Positions 8,807 to 18,157 of a stretch of DNA of 64,000 bases are shown piece by piece. A model generated the notes under the pieces. The model was given only the letters and a program-made list of their open reading frames with translations. It searched no databases and had not been told where the DNA came from. The position numbers and the translations under genes are program-made. The stretch lies in assembly GCF_900478135.1 (NCBI RefSeq), contig NZ_LS483470.1:2600501-2664500 (forward strand). The letters run 5' to 3'. Source of the DNA: Leminorella richardii. GTDB taxonomy: Bacteria; Pseudomonadota; Gammaproteobacteria; Enterobacterales; Enterobacteriaceae. Positions within the stretch are counted from its first letter, which is position 1. Each line of letters begins with the position of its first letter.

Positions 8807-10504
8807 CTACATCCCCTGATAAAGCGGCCCTTCTCCCCCCTGTGGCGCGGTCCAGGTAATATTCTGCGTCGGGTCTTTAATATCACAGGCTTTACAGTGC
8901 AGGCAGTTCTGCGCATTAATTTGTAGGTAAGGCTGTTCCTGCTCGTGCAATATTTCATACACCCCTGCCGGGCAGTAGCGCGTTTCCGGCGCGGCATACT
9001 TCGTTAGGTTAACGGTAATAGGGATCCTGCGGTCTTTCAGCTTCAGGTGGCAGGGCTGCTCTTCCTGATGGTGGGTATTGGATAAAAATACCGAAGACGG
9101 GCGGTCGAAAGTCAGAACGCCGTCAGGCTTTGGGTAGTCAAGCGGAACATAGTTCTCTGCCGGTTGCAGAGCCTGATGATCTTCTTCTGTAAGTTTCAGC
9201 GTCCAAGGCGATTTTCCCTTAAGCAGAAGCTGCTCCGCGCCAAACAGCGCCGAGCCAAGATAGAGCCCTTTTTTCATATAGGGTTTGAAATTGCGTGACT
9301 GATAAAGCTCTTTGTATAGCCAGCTTTCTTCAAAACCGCGTTGATAAACGCTCGACAGCGTGGCGTCATCCGCCAGCGTCTGCCCCTGCTGTTCAGCAGC
9401 CTGTAGGGCTTCAAACGTCGCTTGGGCAGCCAGCATGCCGCTTTTTACCGCACAGTGACTGCCCTTAATGCGCGCCGCGTTAAGGAACCCGGCGTCGTCC
9501 CCTAACAGGGCACCGCCTTTAAAACTCAGCATCGGCAGGGAAGACAGTCCTCCGGCCACCATGGTTCTGGCGCCGTAGCTAAGCCTTTGCCCATGCTGTA
9601 AACAGGCACGGATTTCCGGATGCGTTTTCAGCCTCTGGAACTCCTCGAACGGTGACAAATAGGGGTTGGCGTAGTTCAAACCAACCACCAGCCCGATGGC
9701 CACCAGATTGTCACCGTAGTGATACAGGAAGCCGCCGCCGTAAGTGTCCGCCCCTAGCGGCCACCCTGCACAGTGGATAACCAAACCCGGCTGATGCTGT
9801 TCTGCGGGAATTTGCCACACCTCTTTTAATCCCAATCCGTAAGTCTGCGGCGCGCTGTCGCAATCCAAAGCAAAGCGCTCGATCAGCGTTTTTCCCAACT
9901 GCCCCCGACAGCCTTCGGCAAACAGCGTCGCCTTCGCCAACAGGTTAATCCCCTGCTGATACTGTGCTGTGGGCTGACCAGCCTTATCCAACCCCATATC
10001 GCCAGTGGCCACGCCGATAACCGCGCCGTCATCGCTATAGAGCACTTCTGTACCGGTGAATCCGGCATAAATCTCTACGCCCAGCTGCACAGCCTGTCCG
10101 GCAAGCTGCTCACAGACCACGCCCAGGCTGCCAATCACATTGCCGTGATTCTTAAAGCAGCCCGGCAGCATCCACTGAGGGATAGACGTCGCCCGCTGAG
10201 CCCCCAGAAAGAGAAAGCGGTCTTCACTCACGGGCGTTAGAGGCACGTTCAGCGACTGCTGCCAATCGGGAATCAGCTCATTCAGGCCAATCGGGTCAAT
10301 AATCGCGCCGGAAAGAATATGCGCGCCAATGCTGGCACCTTTATCGATCAGGCAGACGGAAAGTGAATACTGATGCTGCTGCGCCAGCTGTTTAAGGCGA
10401 ATCGCCGCAGCCAGCCCGGAAGGCCCGCCGCCGACAATCACTACGTCAAACGACATGCTCTCCCGCTCAGGCTGCTCACTAAGGTTCTGTTGACTGATAT
10501 CCAT
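8807..10504 (-). CDS. Electron transfer flavoprotein-ubiquinone oxidoreductase
   Basis: A membrane-associated iron-sulfur flavoprotein of about 565 residues that takes electrons from reduced ETF and passes them to the quinone pool. The N-terminus has the FAD-binding motif VVIVGGGPSGLAAAIRLK. The C-terminus carries the 4Fe-4S ligands: one Cys in RYCPAGVYE, then CLHCKAC followed by DIKDP. Length equals that of full ETF-QO (about 550), not the shorter FixC (about 430), so the ferredoxin domain is fused rather than separate as in FixC/FixX. The start at 10504 is chosen for GGGAGG five bases upstream. It is the last gene of the hutU-led run, 47 bases after etfA. Its presence implies oxidative, quinone-reducing use of the dehydrogenase in this cluster. 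Confidence 0.92.
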   Translation of the reverse strand: MDISQQNLSEQPERESMSFDVVIVGGGPSGLAAAIRLKQLAQQHQYSLSVCLIDKGASIGAHILSGAIIDPIGLNELIPDWQQSLNVPLTPVSEDRFLFLGAQRATSIPQWMLPGCFKNHGNVIGSLGVVCEQLAGQAVQLGVEIYAGFTGTEVLYSDDGAVIGVATGDMGLDKAGQPTAQYQQGINLLAKATLFAEGCRGQLGKTLIERFALDCDSAPQTYGLGLKEVWQIPAEQHQPGLVIHCAGWPLGADTYGGGFLYHYGDNLVAIGLVVGLNYANPYLSPFEEFQRLKTHPEIRACLQHGQRLSYGARTMVAGGLSSLPMLSFKGGALLGDDAGFLNAARIKGSHCAVKSGMLAAQATFEALQAAEQQGQTLADDATLSSVYQRGFEESWLYKELYQSRNFKPYMKKGLYLGSALFGAEQLLLKGKSPWTLKLTEEDHQALQPAENYVPLDYPKPDGVLTFDRPSSVFLSNTHHQEEQPCHLKLKDRRIPITVNLTKYAAPETRYCPAGVYEILHEQEQPYLQINAQNCLHCKACDIKDPTQNITWTAPQGGEGPLYQGM

Positions 10505-10551
10505 ACTGCCTCCCGATCGCAAAAAAGGTCTACCACACAGAGCACAGGTCT

Positions 10552-11505
10552 TTACGCCAGCGCTTTTTCCAGCTCGGGCAGCACCTGAAACAGGTCGCCG
10601 ACAATGCCGTAATCCGCAATCTGGAAAATCGGCGCGTCCCGGTCTTTATTGATGGCGACAATAAGCTTGCTCTCTTTCATGCCTGCCAGATGCTGGATAG
10701 CGCCTGAAATGCCCACCGCGATATAGAGCTCGGGAGCCACGATTTTGCCCGTCTGCCCGACCTGATAGTCGTTTGGCACGTAGCCCGCATCAACGGCGGC
10801 TCTTGACGCTCCCACGGCGGCGCCCAAGAGGTCAGCAATGTTCTCAATCAGCTGGAAGTTCTCTTTTGAACTCAGCCCTCGCCCGCCGGAAATCACAATG
10901 TTAGACGCCGTCAGCTCTGGCCGAGAAAGAGACGTTAGCGACTGGCTCACGTAGCGGGTCAATCCGCAGACCGGCGCAGCGCTTACCGCCTTAACTGGCG
11001 CGGACTGTTCGCTACGCTCAGCGGCAGGAAAGGCAGAACAGCGAGCGGTCACCACCAGCTGGCCGCCGCAATTTTGTACAGTTTCTAGCGCATTGCCGGC
11101 ATAAACGGGTCGAACAAACGTGTTTTCATCGAGTACATCGGTAATATCCGATACTTGAGCCACGCCCAGCGTCGCGGCAAGTCGAGGCGCAATATTCTTA
11201 CCGTATCCGGTGGCGGGAAACACCACGTGACTAAAAGCCGCCGCCAATGGTGCAATGGCTTCTGTCACCTCTTCCGCCAGCTGGCTGGCATAGTGTTCAG
11301 CGTCGCACACCAGCACCTGACTCACGCCGGCAATATTGCGCCCCATCTCCGCCGCCCCTTGGCACTGATAGCCGACAACCAGCAGCTGGATAGTCTCCTC
11401 CTGCCCTCCGGCTATTTTCTGCGCCGCAGCTACCGCATTCAGCGTGCTGCTCTTTAATGCCTGATGGTCGTGTTCGGCAATCACTAAAATCGTTACGTTA
11501 CTCAT
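10552..11505 (-). CDS. etfA: Electron transfer flavoprotein alpha subunit
   Basis: A 317-residue EtfA/FixB-family subunit that holds the FAD of the ETF heterodimer. The C-terminal FAD domain is clear: ISGGRGLSSKENFQLIE, then GASRAAVDAGYV, QVGQTGKIVAPELYI, GISGAIQHLAGM and AINKDRDAPIFQIADYGIVGD. The start at 11505 is preferred over 11514 because AAGGGGA is eight bases upstream. It lies 18 bases after etfB in the same orientation. It differs from the fixB product encoded at 46473, so the window has two ETF systems. The partner dehydrogenase is most likely the acyl-CoA dehydrogenase at 13913. Confidence 0.92.
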   Translation of the reverse strand: MSNVTILVIAEHDHQALKSSTLNAVAAAQKIAGGQEETIQLLVVGYQCQGAAEMGRNIAGVSQVLVCDAEHYASQLAEEVTEAIAPLAAAFSHVVFPATGYGKNIAPRLAATLGVAQVSDITDVLDENTFVRPVYAGNALETVQNCGGQLVVTARCSAFPAAERSEQSAPVKAVSAAPVCGLTRYVSQSLTSLSRPELTASNIVISGGRGLSSKENFQLIENIADLLGAAVGASRAAVDAGYVPNDYQVGQTGKIVAPELYIAVGISGAIQHLAGMKESKLIVAINKDRDAPIFQIADYGIVGDLFQVLPELEKALA

Positions 11506-11523
11506 TTTCTGCATCCCCTTACA

Positions 11524-12282
11524 TCAAATTGCTTTATGTTCTTTTAATACCGCTACCAGCTGCGCCGCGTCCTCTAGCCACTCACAGCGAGCGCTACGCT
11601 TGGCGGGCTCAGAAACCCGCAGCGTCGTCAGCTGCCCAGAGGGGGAAAAATCAAGCGATGCCAGCGAGAGTATCTCCAGAGGTTTGCTCTTGGCCTTCAT
11701 GATGTTGGGCAGGCTCGGATAGCGCGGCTGGTTAAGGCGCAGATCCGCCGTCACTACGGCGGGCAACGACAGGGAGAGAGTTTCCAGTCCGCCGTCAACT
11801 TCTCGCGTCACCTCAAGGCGCTCGGGCTCAGTAACAGCCACTTTTGATGCACAGGTCGCCTGGCTGCACTTCAGCAAAGCCGCCAGCATTTGACCGGTCT
11901 GATTTTCATCGTTATCAATCGCCTGCTTGCCCAGCAGAATAAGCTGCGGCTGAACCCGTTCGCTGACGATTTTCAGCAGTCTGGCGACGTCCAGCGGCGC
12001 CAGCGGTACCGCCTCGGCGTTCTCAATGAGAATCGCCCTGTCTGCCCCCAATGCCAGCGCGCTGCGCAGAGTTTCTTGAGCGGTTTTATCACCAATAGAC
12101 ACCGCAACGACTTCACTCGCCAGTCCGGCCTCTTTCAGGCGAACCGCCTCCTCCAGTGCAATTTCATCGAAGGGATTGATGGCCATTTTGACGTTCGCCA
12201 GCTCAACGCCGGAGCCGTCGGCCTTGACGCGTATTTTAACGTTATGATCGATAACTCTTTTTATGCCAACTAGAATTCTCAT
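11524..12282 (-). CDS. etfB: Electron transfer flavoprotein beta subunit
   Basis: A 252-residue EtfB/FixA-family subunit. It starts with MRILVGIKRVIDHNVKIRVK and continues through NPFDEIALEEAVRLKE, the conserved beta-subunit core. IDNDENQTGQMLAALL and TREVDGGLETLSLSLPAVV match the nucleotide-binding region. ATG 12282 follows GAAGGAG by six bases and removes an unlikely ten-residue extension. Like oxidative ETFs, it begins with the VxIKRVxD pattern rather than the MKIIxCYK of FixA. It sits between the NCS1 permease and etfA. Confidence 0.92.
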   Translation of the reverse strand: MRILVGIKRVIDHNVKIRVKADGSGVELANVKMAINPFDEIALEEAVRLKEAGLASEVVAVSIGDKTAQETLRSALALGADRAILIENAEAVPLAPLDVARLLKIVSERVQPQLILLGKQAIDNDENQTGQMLAALLKCSQATCASKVAVTEPERLEVTREVDGGLETLSLSLPAVVTADLRLNQPRYPSLPNIMKAKSKPLEILSLASLDFSPSGQLTTLRVSEPAKRSARCEWLEDAAQLVAVLKEHKAI

Positions 12283-12343
12283 TGAACGCTCCTTCACGTT
12301 TAGTGCTTGCACAGAGAGCCAAGGGCACTGGCTGTCCGCTCAG

Positions 12344-13783
12344 TTAACGGTGTTCCGGCAGAATCAGCTTAGCGGCAATCGACGGTCGCCAAATCTTGGT
12401 CGCCGCGTAATACACCGCGCCCGTCACCAGCAGGCCGACAATCCAGGAAATATCAGTACCGCCCAGACTCTCTACCAGAGGGCCGGTATAAAAGTGAGTG
12501 GCGATAAAAGGCAGCTGAATAACCACTCCCAGCAGATAGGTGAAAATGCCGACCAGATTCCAGCGGCCGTATCGCCCGTTGGGATCGGACAGCGCCGGCA
12601 GGTCATAGCGGCCTTTAGTCACTAGGTAGTAATCCACCAGATTAATGGCGCTCCATGGGGTAAAAAACGCCAGCAGGAACAGTAAAAAGGCAGTGAACAG
12701 TTTCAGAAAGGCATGCTGCCCCAGCAGAGCCAGCAGCGTGGAGAACCCCACCATGGCGATGATAAAAAACAGCCTCAGCCGGGGGGTAATCTGATGCTTA
12801 CCGCTAAAGCCGCTGACGATGGTCGCCAGCGACATAAAGCTGCCGTAGGCGTTAAGGGCGGTGATGGTCACTTTGCCAAAGAAAATGCCAAAGTAGAGCA
12901 GCGCCGCAATCAGCCCAGTGCTGCCGAGGCTAACGATATACGACACTTCATGCCCGGCAAACTGGTCTCCGGCAATGGCGGCAGCAAACACCCCCAGCAC
13001 CATCGAAGCCTGAGTGCCAATCACTGTTCCCAAGCCTACCGCCAGAAACGCCTTTCCCGTTGGCGTCTTGCTGGGCAAATAGCGAGAGTAGTCCGCTACA
13101 TAAGGGCCAAAGGCAATCTGCCAAGAGGCGGACAGAGAAACCGCCAGCAGAAAGTTGGTTATTGTAAAGTGACGATTAGCCAACAGCGCCTGAATATCGT
13201 ATCCGTACAGTATTTTGAAAAAGAGATAGAAGAAGATGACGATACCCACCACGCTGGCGACTTTCCCCAACAGATGGATAACGCGATAGCCGCAGACCGT
13301 GATGCCGATAATCACTACGCCAAAAATCATCACCCCCAGCTTGTCGTTAACGTTGGCCAACTGGGCAATTGCCTGCCCCGCCAGCACGGTTCCCCCTGCG
13401 GAAAACCCTACGTACATGGTGCACACCAAAATAATCGGCAGCACCGCGCCGTAAACGCCAAACTGCACGCGGCTTGAAATCATCTGCGGCAGGCCGAGCT
13501 TCGGCCCCTGCGCGGCGTGCAGCGCCATCACGCTGCCCCCCAGCACCTGACCGATAAACAGGCCGATGAGCGACCAGAAAACGTCACCGCCGAGCACCAC
13601 CGCCAGCGCACCGGTCACGATGGCGGTAATTTGCAGGTTAGCCCCAAACCACAGGGTAAACTGGCTGAACAGGCTGCCGTGCCGCTCGGACTCGGGAATA
13701 TAGTCAACGGATCGCGACTCAATCAGTGGCGCGCTCTGGGACGAATAGGCTGTCTCTTGCTGCGGGTTATCAACAATAGCCAT
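12344..13783 (-). CDS. NCS1-family permease, likely for urocanate or a related imidazole acid
   Basis: A 479-residue nucleobase:cation symporter-1 (cytosine/purine permease) family protein with about 12 membrane segments. The family pattern is visible in WFGANLQITAIVTGALAVVL, the GPKLGLPQMISSRVQFG loop and FGPYVADYSRYLP. Its place in the hutU-led run, followed by etfBA, suggests that it imports the pathway substrate. NCS1-type permeases occur beside hutU in Pseudomonas hut loci, where one has been linked to urocanate uptake (recalled, not checked). Substrate assignment is inference; cytosine or allantoin transport cannot be excluded from sequence alone. Confidence 0.8.
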   Translation of the reverse strand: MAIVDNPQQETAYSSQSAPLIESRSVDYIPESERHGSLFSQFTLWFGANLQITAIVTGALAVVLGGDVFWSLIGLFIGQVLGGSVMALHAAQGPKLGLPQMISSRVQFGVYGAVLPIILVCTMYVGFSAGGTVLAGQAIAQLANVNDKLGVMIFGVVIIGITVCGYRVIHLLGKVASVVGIVIFFYLFFKILYGYDIQALLANRHFTITNFLLAVSLSASWQIAFGPYVADYSRYLPSKTPTGKAFLAVGLGTVIGTQASMVLGVFAAAIAGDQFAGHEVSYIVSLGSTGLIAALLYFGIFFGKVTITALNAYGSFMSLATIVSGFSGKHQITPRLRLFFIIAMVGFSTLLALLGQHAFLKLFTAFLLFLLAFFTPWSAINLVDYYLVTKGRYDLPALSDPNGRYGRWNLVGIFTYLLGVVIQLPFIATHFYTGPLVESLGGTDISWIVGLLVTGAVYYAATKIWRPSIAAKLILPEHR

Positions 13784-13912
13784 GATGCGTGCTTCCTCTC
13801 GTTATCGAACGGATTCGGGAATGTTGCCTTTTCTCGTGCCTCTCCGGACACTGTAGTTCTTCGAGCACTCTTCCCTGCGGCCCATCTGGCTATGGCGCAA
13901 CCCCGGCTGCGC

Positions 13913-15052
13913 CTATCGGGTATTCAACAAACTGCGAGAAATAATGATTTTCTGAACTTCAGAGGTACCCTCAAAGATGCGCAGAATGCGCGCATCGCGC
14001 ACGTAGCGCTCTAGCGGCAAATCCCGAATGTAGCCATAGCCGCCGTGCAGCTGCAGCGCAGCATCGGTAATAAATCCGGCGCACTCGGCGGCAAACAGCT
14101 TGGCGGTGGCGGAGTCGAGGCTAAAGCGCTCACCGCTGTCGCGTTTTTCAGCGGCCTGCCAGGTCAGCATGCGCGCCGCCTGTAGCTGAGTGTGCATGTC
14201 TGCCAGCCGCCACTGGGTGCCCTGATAGGCGCCAAGAGGCTTAGGACCAATCTGCCTGTCCTGTATCCACTGTAGGCTGCTTTCCATCGCCGCTCGGGCA
14301 ATACCGAGGGACATCGCAGCCACCTCTACCCGACCGCGGTCCAATACTTCCATCGCCGTTGCAAACCCCTGCCCCTCTTTTCCCAACAGCGCTGAATCAG
14401 GCAGACGACAGTCGAGGGCAAGCTCATAAATAGTGCTGCCGCGCAGGCCCATGGTTTTTTCCGGGCTGGAAAAAGCGATCCCTTCGGTGCCTTTTGGGAT
14501 CAGAAACGCGCTGATGCCGTTGTGGCCTGCGGAAGGATCCGTTTTGGCGTACAGCACAATAAAGTCCGCTTCGCGAGCGTTGGTGATGTAGTGCTTATTG
14601 CCCTGAATGTGCCAGCCGTCCTCTTCCCGCTTGGCGACGGTGCGCATGTCAGCGGGGTTAGAACCCGCTGCCGGTTCCGTTAACGCAAACGCTCCCAGCA
14701 GTTCACCGCTGGCGGCACGAGGCAGCCAGTGACTCTTTTGCTCTTCAGTACCGCCAATCAAAATCGAGTCTGTCGCTAAAAAGTGAGCCGTCAGCGCCGA
14801 TGCCGTTGAGGCACAGGCCGCGGCAATAGCCTCAACCGCCTGACTCATCGCTACGCTGCCGACGCCAAAGCCGCCGTAGGCTTCCGGCAGGTTAATGCCC
14901 ATACAGCCCATTTCTCCCAGCGCCGTCAGGCTTTCCTGACAGAAGGTTTCGCTCTCGTCGTAGCGCTGAGCCTGGGCTTTCAGAACGTCTCGAGAAACGT
15001 TTTCGATGGCATCAACAATGGCGCGCTCTGTTTCATTGATTTCAAAGCTCAT
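13913..15052 (-). CDS. Acyl-CoA dehydrogenase, short-chain type, in the hut cluster
   Basis: A 379-residue FAD-dependent acyl-CoA dehydrogenase. It shows LLGAFALTEPAAGSNPADMRT (flavin and substrate loop), KHYITNA, the GRVEVAAMSLGIARAAME helix and the C-terminal LQLHGGYGYIRDLPLERYVRD. The catalytic base is Glu361 in RIFEGTSEVQ, as in butyryl-CoA dehydrogenase. AGGAGC lies six bases before the ATG. It overlaps the CoA-transferase gene by 11 bases, implying coupled translation. It would form an enoyl-CoA and give electrons to EtfAB. Given hutU immediately upstream, a substrate such as imidazolepropionyl-CoA is attractive but unproven. Confidence 0.9.
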   Translation of the reverse strand: MSFEINETERAIVDAIENVSRDVLKAQAQRYDESETFCQESLTALGEMGCMGINLPEAYGGFGVGSVAMSQAVEAIAAACASTASALTAHFLATDSILIGGTEEQKSHWLPRAASGELLGAFALTEPAAGSNPADMRTVAKREEDGWHIQGNKHYITNAREADFIVLYAKTDPSAGHNGISAFLIPKGTEGIAFSSPEKTMGLRGSTIYELALDCRLPDSALLGKEGQGFATAMEVLDRGRVEVAAMSLGIARAAMESSLQWIQDRQIGPKPLGAYQGTQWRLADMHTQLQAARMLTWQAAEKRDSGERFSLDSATAKLFAAECAGFITDAALQLHGGYGYIRDLPLERYVRDARILRIFEGTSEVQKIIISRSLLNTR

Positions 15053-16232
15053 GGGTAGCTCCTGTTAAAGAAGGATGGGCTGAAAAGCCGTACTCGTCGT
15101 TAGCCTCCCCCAGCGTCGGCGCTCGGGTGACGGCGTGCGGCTTATAGCCGTTAAAAAATACCGGCTGAACCACTAGGGGGTTGCCCCTGTCGTCAGGCTG
15201 TACTAGCAGTTGGCGAACCTGGGCGTGTTCGCTCTGCGTCACCTGAGCCAGATTGTGAATAGGAGAAGCGGGTACGCCCGCATCCAGCAGCAGATCGCAC
15301 AGCGCGTCGACGCTAAATGTCGATGTCCAGCGTTCGATGTACTGCCTTAACTGCTTTTCGTTCTGCGTCCGGCTGCCGTCGTCGATAAAGCGGGCATCGC
15401 TCGCCAGCTCAGGCTGCTCCATGCACTCGCACAGGCGCTGGAACAGGCGCTGGCTAGCGACGGCAATCACTACCTGACCGTCAGCGGCGCGGTAAGTGTC
15501 AAACGGCGTTGAAACCGGATGGCGGTTACCGATAAGCCCCGGCGCCTGACCGTGAGCAAACAGATTCGACAGGCCAGTGACCTGCATACTCACCAGCACG
15601 TCCAGCATGGCGACGTCGATATACTGTGCGTCAGGATGGTGGTGCTCTCGGGCAAACAGCGCGCTGCTCACCGCCCAGGCGGCATAAACGCCCGCACACA
15701 CGTCTCCCAGCGACTCACCGCTGCGCGTCGGGCCAGTTTCCGGGAAGCCGGTGACGCTCATCAAACCGGACATCGCCTGTGCGACAATGTCGTAAGCCGG
15801 GCGCGTCGACAGCGGGCTGTGCTGACCAAAGCCAGAAATACTGACGTAAATCAGCCGCGAGTTGTGCTGCCGGAGAGTATCGAAATCAATGCCCAGTCGC
15901 TGAGTCACGCTGGGGCGAAAGTTTTCTACCACCACGTCGGCTTCAGCAACGAGGCGATACAGGTGCTGGCGGTGTTCCGGGCGCTTAAAGTCCAGCTCGA
16001 TGCTCCGTTTGCCGCGATTAATAAGCCCGTAATAGACGCTCTCACCGTCAAAAAACGGCCCTAGGTGCCGACTGTCGTCGCCGTGCTCTGGCGCTTCGAT
16101 CTTAATCACCTCGGCGCCCAGATCGGCCAGCATCGCTGTACAGTAAGGCCCTGCCAGCACTCGGCTTAAGTCGAGAACCCGTATGCCGCTCAGCGGGCGA
16201 TAGCCTTCGGTTTGCTGTGTTTCTTTATTCAT
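15042..16232 (-). CDS. Class III CoA-transferase (CaiB/BaiF family) in the hut cluster
   Basis: A family III CoA-transferase of 396 residues. The N-terminus PLSGIRVLDLSRVLAGPYCT, the ADLGAEVIKIEAP motif and the SLGD catalytic aspartate near residue 170 (GESLGDVCAG) all fit. The start at 16232 (MNKETQQ) is chosen over an upstream TTG; GGAG lies 11 bases before it. The gene is about 105 bases downstream of hutU and overlaps the acyl-CoA dehydrogenase gene. It is clearly distinct from the caiB product encoded at 40994. By analogy with CaiB, it may swap CoA between the product enoate and the incoming saturated acid, so that only a priming acyl-CoA is needed. The actual acids are unknown. Confidence 0.88.
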   Translation of the reverse strand: MNKETQQTEGYRPLSGIRVLDLSRVLAGPYCTAMLADLGAEVIKIEAPEHGDDSRHLGPFFDGESVYYGLINRGKRSIELDFKRPEHRQHLYRLVAEADVVVENFRPSVTQRLGIDFDTLRQHNSRLIYVSISGFGQHSPLSTRPAYDIVAQAMSGLMSVTGFPETGPTRSGESLGDVCAGVYAAWAVSSALFAREHHHPDAQYIDVAMLDVLVSMQVTGLSNLFAHGQAPGLIGNRHPVSTPFDTYRAADGQVVIAVASQRLFQRLCECMEQPELASDARFIDDGSRTQNEKQLRQYIERWTSTFSVDALCDLLLDAGVPASPIHNLAQVTQSEHAQVRQLLVQPDDRGNPLVVQPVFFNGYKPHAVTRAPTLGEANDEYGFSAHPSLTGATHEL

Positions 16233-16337
16233 TTTGCTCAATGCTCCGCAGAGTAAAGCCGAACGGTGTATGTACCTGAAGCTCAACCGCCTTTCTATAG
16301 AGCCGAAAAGGCGGCTGTCTCACTGGTAGAATTGCTG

Positions 16338-18008
16338 CTATTTCTCCATCGGCAGGTGTAACCCCTGCTCTTTGGCGCACTGGCGGGCAATTTCATAGCC
16401 CGCGTCAGCGTGGCGCATCACGCCGGTTGCCGGATCGTTGTGCAGCACACGGGCAATGCGCTCGTCGGCCTCGTCAGATCCGTCACAGACAATCACCATG
16501 CCGGAGTGCTGAGAGAAGCCCATACCGACACCGCCGCCGTGGTGCAGTGACACCCAGGTCGCACCGCTAGCGGTATTGAGCAGTGCGTTAAGCAGCGGCC
16601 AGTCGGACACCGCGTCAGAGCCGTCTTTCATTGACTCTGTTTCGCGGTTCGGGCTGGCGACGGAGCCAGAGTCCAGATGGTCGCGACCGATAACGATCGG
16701 CGCAGACAGCGTGCCGTTGCGCACCATTTCGTTGAAAGCCAGCCCAAGACGAGCGCGCTGCCCCAGCCCTACCCAGCAGATACGTGCAGGCAGGCCTTGG
16801 AAGCTGATACGCTCCTGCGCCATATCCAGCCAGCGGTGCAGGTGCTCATCGTCTGGGAGCAGCTCTTTCACCTTGGCATCGGTTTTATAGATATCTTCCG
16901 GATCGCCAGACAGCGCAACCCAGCGGAACGGGCCAACGCCGCGGCAGAAAAGTGGACGAATGTAGGCAGGAACAAAGCCCGGGAAGTCAAAGGCGTTCTT
17001 AACGCCCATTTCCAGAGCCATCTGGCGAATGTTATTGCCGTAGTCAAAAGTGGGAACGCCCTGTTCCAGGAAAGCCAGCATGGCTTTGACGTGTTCAGCC
17101 ATAGACTGCTTGGCGGCCTGAACGACCACAGCAGGCTCCGTTTTCGCTCTGGTCACGTATTCCTGCCAGCTCCAGCCTTTGGGCAAATAGCCGTTGAGCG
17201 GATCGTGGGCGCTGGTTTGGTCAGTGACTAGATCGGGACGCACGCCGCGCTTAACCAGCTCGGGCAGCACATCGGCCGCGTTAGCGCACAGGGCAATCGA
17301 AATGGCTTTTCCTTCTGCGGTGTACTGCTTCAAGCGCGCCAGCGCGTCGTCAAGATCGCGCGCCTGTTCGTCGACATAGCGCGTCTTCAGACGGAAGTCG
17401 ATGCGGCTCTGCTGGCACTCCACGTTCAGAGAACAGGCTCCGGCAAGGGTTGCCGCCAGCGGCTGAGCCCCACCCATCCCCCCCAAACCCGCTGTCAAAA
17501 TCCAGCGACCGCGCAGGCTGCCGTTGTAGTGCTGGCGAGCCGCTTCAACGAAGGTTTCATAGGTACCCTGCACAATCCCCTGACTGCCGATATAGATCCA
17601 GCTGCCCGCAGTCATCTGGCCGTACATCGCCAGCCCTTTGGCATCCAGCTCGTTGAAATATTCCCAGTTTGCCCAGTGAGGCACTAGGTTGGAGTTTGCA
17701 ATCAGAACCCGAGGCGCATTGCGATGGGTGTTAAACACGCCCACCGGCTTGCCTGACTGTACCAGCAGGGTTTCGTCCTCGTTCAGGTCTTTTAGCGTTT
17801 CAACGATCTTGTCGTAGCATTCCCAGTTGCGCGCCGCCCGGCCAATACCGCCGTAAACCACCAGCTCGTGCGGGTTTTCGGCCACTTCCGGATCGAGGTT
17901 ATTCATCAGCATCCGTAAAGGCGCTTCGGTCAGCCAGCTTTTGGCCGTAAGTGTATTCCCCTGAGGTGCGCGCACGTCGACGCGGCGAAGACGATTTTCA
18001 GCAGTCAT
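16338..18008 (-). CDS. hutU: Urocanate hydratase
   Basis: A 556-residue urocanase, full length for the family (about 555-560). It converts urocanate to 4-imidazolone-5-propionate using tightly bound NAD in the cytoplasm. Diagnostic stretches are VYGGIGRAARNWECYDKI, GMYGQMTAGSWIYIGSQGIV, TAGLGGMGGAQPLA and QGLPARICWVGLGQRARLG, which carries the active-site cysteine. SLHHGGGVGMGFSQHSGM lies near the C-terminus. A HutC-type palindrome and three short repeats lie in its leader. It heads the run hutU, CoA-transferase, acyl-CoA dehydrogenase, permease, etfB, etfA, ETF-QO. No histidine ammonia-lyase gene accompanies it. Confidence 0.97.
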   Translation of the reverse strand: MTAENRLRRVDVRAPQGNTLTAKSWLTEAPLRMLMNNLDPEVAENPHELVVYGGIGRAARNWECYDKIVETLKDLNEDETLLVQSGKPVGVFNTHRNAPRVLIANSNLVPHWANWEYFNELDAKGLAMYGQMTAGSWIYIGSQGIVQGTYETFVEAARQHYNGSLRGRWILTAGLGGMGGAQPLAATLAGACSLNVECQQSRIDFRLKTRYVDEQARDLDDALARLKQYTAEGKAISIALCANAADVLPELVKRGVRPDLVTDQTSAHDPLNGYLPKGWSWQEYVTRAKTEPAVVVQAAKQSMAEHVKAMLAFLEQGVPTFDYGNNIRQMALEMGVKNAFDFPGFVPAYIRPLFCRGVGPFRWVALSGDPEDIYKTDAKVKELLPDDEHLHRWLDMAQERISFQGLPARICWVGLGQRARLGLAFNEMVRNGTLSAPIVIGRDHLDSGSVASPNRETESMKDGSDAVSDWPLLNALLNTASGATWVSLHHGGGVGMGFSQHSGMVIVCDGSDEADERIARVLHNDPATGVMRHADAGYEIARQCAKEQGLHLPMEK

Positions 18009-18022
18009 AACGGTGTCCTTTA

Positions 18023-18063
18023 GGTTTCGGATAAAAAGGTTTCGGATAGCTATGTTTCAGATA
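18023..18063 (-). repeat. Triple GTTTC(G/A)GATA repeat in the hutU leader
   Basis: GGTTTCGGATA occurs at 18023-18033 and 18038-18048, and GTTTCAGATA at 18054-18063, a spacing of about 15 bases. They lie 15-55 bases upstream of the hutU start codon and so probably in the mRNA leader. Their role is unknown. Confidence 0.7.
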
Positions 18064-18143
18064 AAAGTCAGCGACGGCTGCCTATAGCCGATCGGTTAAT
18101 TTGAAACATTTACGCAACATAAATAACCAATGATTAATATATA

Positions 18144-18157
18144 CTTGTATATACAAG
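18144..18157. promoter_or_regulatory. HutC-type operator upstream of hutU
   Basis: CTTGTATATACAAG is a perfect 14-base palindrome, 136 bases before the hutU start. The core TTGTATATACAA recurs before hutI. HutC proteins of the GntR family bind TGTATATACA-like palindromes and are released by urocanate, so this is the expected control of the hutU run. Confidence 0.75.

Noticed and set aside
12713..13477. 254-codon plus-strand frame opposite the NCS1 permease gene
   Set aside because: Gln/His/Asn-rich antisense shadow of a membrane protein; no ribosome site or recognisable domain.
15519..16064. 181-codon plus-strand frame opposite the hut-linked CoA-transferase gene
   Set aside because: Antisense shadow of a clear enzyme gene.
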